A stretch of 64,000 nt of DNA, from assembly GCF_032854445.1 (NCBI RefSeq), contig NC_088301.1, positions 33,338,402 to 33,402,401 of the forward strand, read 5' to 3'. A model generated the notes under the pieces. That model was not told where the DNA came from, did not search any database, and saw only the letters and a program-made list of their open reading frames with translations. Of this stretch, positions 59,718 to 64,000 are shown piece after piece (within the stretch, counting starts at the first letter, position 1; each line of letters opens with the position of its first letter). The DNA is from Liolophura sinensis. Its lineage: Eukaryota > Mollusca > Polyplacophora > Chitonida > Chitonidae. The position numbers were made by a program, and so were the translations under genes.

Positions 59718-62150
59718 TATAAAGACGCCGGTCCGCGGTCGGTTGTATGTCATTGCCCCAACGTCAGTTCGCTCATCGGTCCGACGTCCTTCAGCCGACG
59801 TTGGGCCGATATACTATGGTCGATGTCGTGCCCACATCCCCTCTCACCAACGTCGGTAACGTGATATCGACCTAATGCGCTCACTGGGCCGATATACCAT
59901 GTCGGATATCGGGCCGGCATCACATATTGGCGGTATCGCCAACCTCCGGAACTTGACATCGGCCCAACGTCTAGTCTACAGTCTAAAAAACGCAATTCTA
60001 CTCGACTTCACCTTGCCAATAGCCCGAGATATTACTTTTAAGTTTGATTCCACAGACAGCAATCTGCTATCTGACATAATATTAGGTCTACGTACCACAA
60101 ACCACCGTCCTGATTGCGAGCTGAGCGAAGAACTTCTTACCAAGCCAGTTTAGTTGCTTCGCCAAGCCTGTAGATATAGTTTTTCTAAGGATTCTCACTG
60201 TGGAATCTGGTCCACTTGATCCATCTATATTGGAAAGTCAGGCGACCTGTAACATGGAGACAAAAGAAATAGCTTAGAGGAGACAGCTGGAATTACAAAT
60301 TATCCCAATACCAACAATGCAGAAAAGATCATGTCATGGACTGACTTTTATTATCCTCTAAACTAATCTATCACAGAATGCGTGATGGCAGAACATATGT
60401 ATACATGTGTATAACCTATTTATCTGCATAAACCCAATCACTCTACAGGTTTTGAATTCTATGCCTTTATTATACCCAGTTTATTTACCTGATTAGGTAT
60501 ATTCACATCCAGTCTAAATGTTAACTGTACTATTCTCACGTGTAACCACTGAGTTATCTGGTAAATTTCTGTTTACATTTTCTTGTATTTTACTATATAA
60601 TGGTCATATAATTAATAATAAAAAAAGCTCTAAAGGAGTACAACTGCATGTAGTAGGCAAGAATACGTAAGTGTCATTCTTTCTTTCACTGTATCCTGAT
60701 ATGTGAATGATGTATCTCTTATATAATATTCGTTGATCTTCAGGTCTTCACAAATATGCCTATGTTTGTCTATAAGTGAAATGCTTTATACAAAGAAACA
60801 TTATCTAACATGGCTTAATAACCTCGCCGTTCTATTAACATGACATCTATAATGTTTGCTGCATTTTGACTAATTTCACTGCATATACATGTATGTTTAT
60901 ATTATATCGGAATCCTATGTAGTGGAATCATGTTTTATGATGTTTCACAAAATACCAGATTCCTGCATGAAAAATGGACAATTTAGAAATATTACTCATG
61001 CCAACTCTAAAACTAAAGTTATTTGACTCAATTTGCTTGTATAATAACAAATATTAAATATTATTAACTTGGACTATTCCCTTACACTCGGGAAGAATAG
61101 GCAATTTCAGTGTATATTTAGAACATTTATCTGACTGGCTAGAGTGCATTCCTTTGCCGTTTCTGTGTAGAAAGTATGTTTTCTTGCCTCATGTCAGTGT
61201 GATAAATTTAGTATGGAATTATGGTTTACACTTGTATTGTTTTTGATTATCATGCGCGGTATTCATCCTGTATTAAGTTTTCCACATTTTGTGGATACAA
61301 AACACAAAACTGATATACCAGGATAAACAGTAAAGTAGTACTTACCTTCCAATTAATAATTTCAGGCTATGTAAAATCTGCTCATGATTAGCCCGTGTCA
61401 CATTTTCCAATTCATATACATGACCGCTGCAAAGAAATGATCGCCATTTGTCCTTACGCAGGCGGAAAATCTCCAGTATGTATGCCAATGTCACAGAGTG
61501 TGGCTGACATTTTAACTCCACTCCAACGTTGTAACGTGCTGTATAACACTGGCAGAGGTCGCATATGGTCATTCGATCTTAACGATATAGATCAGTCAGT
61601 ATACGGACGTCTATTTGTGGTCAGTGATATGTCGTTCTCCTGGACGTCTTGACCGGGGCAGTATATGCACTTGCATTTGTGGTCAGTGTTTTGTTGTCGA
61701 CTGGACATCTTATCAAGGGCAGTATATGGGCGTCCATTTGTGGTCAGAGGTCGGCTGGACGTCTTAACAGGGGCAGTATATGGACGTCCATTTGTGGTTA
61801 GTGTTTTGTCGTCGGCTGGACGTCTTGACAAGGGCAGTATATGAACTTCCATTTGTGGTCAGTGTTTTGTCGTCGGCTGGACGTCTTGACAAGGGCAGTA
61901 TATGGACGTCCTTTTGTGGTCAGTGTTTTGTCGTCGGCCGAACGTCTTGGCAACGATACTAAAACGACGTCCAGTTTTTGTCAATCAGTTGTCCTTAGTT
62001 GGACGTCATTGATGGAATGAAAATGGGATATCCTATAATAGTCAGGTGTTTCACATCGGCGGGATGTCGGTGACGGGACCATAAGGCGCTTGTGACGTTA
62101 AACCGTGGGTAAGGATGATATTTGGACCGGGGCCCGACGTCAGTGTGTTG
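59718..62150. mobile_element. 2.4-kb insertion with CG-rich left end and 61-bp subterminal repeats
   Basis: Separates family B (ending 59717) from the reverse transcriptase end (resuming about 62150), which are adjacent in the copies at 52.0 and 56.3 kb. The left 270 bp is CG-rich with repeated 'gggccgatat', 'aacgtc' and 'cgacgt' motifs. The middle (60000-61590) is AT-rich without a gene. The right 550 bp holds a 61-bp tandem array and more 'ggacgtc' motifs. The edges share 'cccaacgtcag' and 'cccgacgtcag' in direct orientation. No transposase seen, so probably non-autonomous. Class unknown. Confidence 0.55.
61597..61955. repeat. 61-bp tandem repeat, about six copies
   Basis: Marker 'cagtata' starts at 61597, 61659, 61720, 61774, 61835 and 61896: spacing 62, 61, 54, 61 and 61. 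Unit includes 'ggacgtccatttgtggtcag', 'tgttttgtcgtcggctggac' and 'gtcttgacaaggg'. The 54-bp unit lacks 7 bp around 'tgttttg'. Confidence 0.9.
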
Positions 62151-64000
62151 TCTAAGAATCATGAAGCAGAGAGTTAGAGATTCTGAACGCTCGGTACATA
62201 TTTACTTACAAGAGAACTGTACTCATTGTAAAACTTAAGAAACTTGGAGTGAAGGCGTTTGATGGAATAACCTTGACACACTAGTTTTTGCGGTAATAAC
62301 TTATGACGTTGATTGAAATCGTCACACAACACGAAGGATCTAACAAATGCTACAAGGTATCTATACACGCCATATGCAGGACAATTCGGTATATTGCTCT
62401 CCAAGTAAGGATAATTTACAATGTCAAATTTGAAACTATCCGTCTTGTCATAAAATCTGAGAGAGAGCAGACCCTTTTGTTCTTCGCAAAAATATAGGTC
62501 CGGTTAAGATGTACCATCTAGAGAGTCTGTGGTTTCCTTTAAATCCAGCGAAGGTGGGTAAATATCTTTACCTCGGTGAACAAGGAAACATCTAATGAAT
62601 GGTAACCGTTGTATATAGATGAGCTGAAGAAGGCTTTTTTGCCTTGACGTTCATGTAGCGGTGACCAGTTTTATTAAAAACCGATACAATTAGTGATGAA
62701 ATTTTATCAATTAAATCTGCGTGAGGAATTGTAGTATAGAGAGTGGAGAAATCCCAAGTAGTCCCTGTATTGCACGTGTATTTGAGCGTTTACTTGTTCC
62801 ATGGGACATTTTGAGTTTTTAAGGATCCACATACAGTAAACGTCTGATTTTTTTTCAATTGCACAATACTTTTTCCTTAAAGACTGTACTTCTTGTAGTG
62901 CCTTCGTTAAGAGAGTAGGTACAAGTTTGGTGCTACGGCTTCTTGATCTAACAAAAAAGCGAGCTTTGTATGGAGATTTCTGCATGTTTAGACCAAGTGA
63001 AATTAGTGATATATCGATGTCATAGGAAGGTACGGATACACTCATCTGTTTGAGAAAGGACTGATGCTTTTTAAATAGTTCCTCCAGAGTATTGATCGTT
63101 CTAGAATACGTTGATGTTGCGGCAGTTTTTTAGTAATATTAATCTCTTCTACAAGAACTCGGTAGTAATAATTCTTTCAGACAAATATTATATTATAAGG
63201 AGCTTTGTCCGCAACAATAAACGTTTGGAACAATAACGTATTTTCTCTGAAGGTCATCAAGTACTTTCGCACGGCAGGATCTTTCAGCACTTATTTCGCT
63301 GTCGCATGAACATTAGTGTATTAATGTGGTGGATTGCATACACAACCTTTTTCTTTACTACATCAAACCAAGTGTCAAGGACTGAAGATTCTATCTTCTC
63401 CCATTTACATCATTTATTGGCAAAGTTTTCATGGGGGCTCTCGTATTCGGCACACAGCATTGCTAACCCCTGGATCATTTAAAATTCGCGGAATGTTGGT
63501 CAAATCAAGACCCCTATCTAAGTACTTAAATTTTAGGAGGAGTCTATTGTTAACAATATGACCTGTTCTGGAGGTGATAACGTCAAAAATAGAATATGTC
63601 TTGACATACGCTGATCACATGGGGTGGTACAGAAAGAGTGTAGAAGAGGACGTTACTGCTGTCACCGCTTTACTCAGCATTATTAACCTTATTAAACTTC
63701 CTCATGTCATGGCTGCTTTGACTTCTTTGAAGGCATTTGAACAATTGCGTTGTGTTAAACTGTGTTTGACTGGATGTTACGTTTCCAAACCCCATAGCAT
63801 TGTCATTTAAGCCATAAGAAAAAACTAAACCAAGCTCCAGCATCCAAAATAGTTCCATATCACGGATTTTCCATTCGACGTCGGGAACTGGATCCTTTGA
63901 AGAAGGATAAATCATGTCTATTGTCTGAATGCTGAAGTGGTCTCAACCATGATCGGAGGAAGAAAAGTGATTGCCTATTAGCAGTTGTTTTGTCCTGGTT
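62150..64000 (-). pseudogene. Penelope-like retroelement pseudogene with N-terminal endonuclease remnant (copy 2)
   Basis: Degenerate, runs off the window's right edge. In minus-strand order: 63670-63950 'IRDMELFWMLELG' and 'YGLNDNAMGFGNV', resembling the C-terminal part of the GIY-YIG endonuclease attached to Penelope-like elements; 63480-63600 'GHIVNN' and 'RGLDLTNIPRI'; 63310-63400 'VLDTWFDVVKKKVVYAIHH'; 62900-62950 'RSRSTKLVPTLLTKAL'; 'MWILKNSK' near 62810; 62720-62765 'DFSTLYTTIPHADL'; 62550-62580 'DIYPPSLDLKETTD'; 62350-62480 'RFYDKTDSF' and 'SNIPNCPAYGVYRY'; 62190-62330 the C-terminal helices. These are the successive blocks of Penelope-like reverse transcriptases. Frameshifts, stops and a deletion of the MGTNC-to-YxDD block make it inactive. 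The endonuclease lying before the reverse transcriptase recalls the permuted Naiad type. Confidence 0.85.

Overview
Eukaryotic, intron-bearing animal DNA, most likely a mollusc or another lophotrochozoan. The evidence is two metazoan heparan sulfate 3-O-sulfotransferase genes with type II membrane topology, tRNA-derived SINEs ending in a tail of the kind I recall from molluscan genomes (gaaatattcttgagtacgg followed by an aaat-rich end), an AAGGGAGATAACT repeat motif I also associate with molluscs, and Penelope-like retroelement remnants. Nothing is arranged as in a prokaryote, and no rRNA, functional tRNA or CRISPR array is visible. Most of the 64 kb is AT-rich and non-coding.

Left part (1 to about 42.2 kb): mostly single-copy sequence with two intact genes in tandem on the + strand, 10.3 kb apart (CDS 23088-24188 and 34482-35573). 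Both encode Golgi-type heparan sulfate glucosamine 3-O-sulfotransferases of the HS3ST1/HS3ST5 type. In both, the whole reading frame lies in one exon, and a strong 3' splice site sits 16-18 nt upstream of the ATG, so upstream exons should be 5' UTR only. I could not locate those exons or the promoters. The genes presumably act in one pathway, 3-O-sulfation of glucosamine in heparan sulfate, on different cells or substrates. Between and around them are SINE copies, three short tandem arrays and long stretches where I see nothing.

Middle (40.9-41.8 kb): a 42-bp minisatellite with a 210-bp higher-order period, split by a minus-strand SINE with a 7-bp target-site duplication. Removing the SINE restores an exact 42-bp unit.

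Right part (about 42.2-64 kb): a mosaic of dead mobile elements with no intact gene. Two Penelope-like reverse transcriptase pseudogenes, about 55.2-56.3 kb (+) and 62.15 kb to the window end (-), are accompanied by two repeat families, here called A and B. These recur many times in a fixed order and look like the 3' part of the same retroelement. A further repeat (DE) occurs four times in one orientation. One retroelement copy is split by a 2.4-kb insertion with 61-bp subterminal repeats, and a 1.6-kb candidate element at 53.4-55.0 kb has inverted terminal arrays and a large internal palindrome.

All family names A, B and DE are labels made for this window. Repeat boundaries were judged by eye and may be off by tens of bases.
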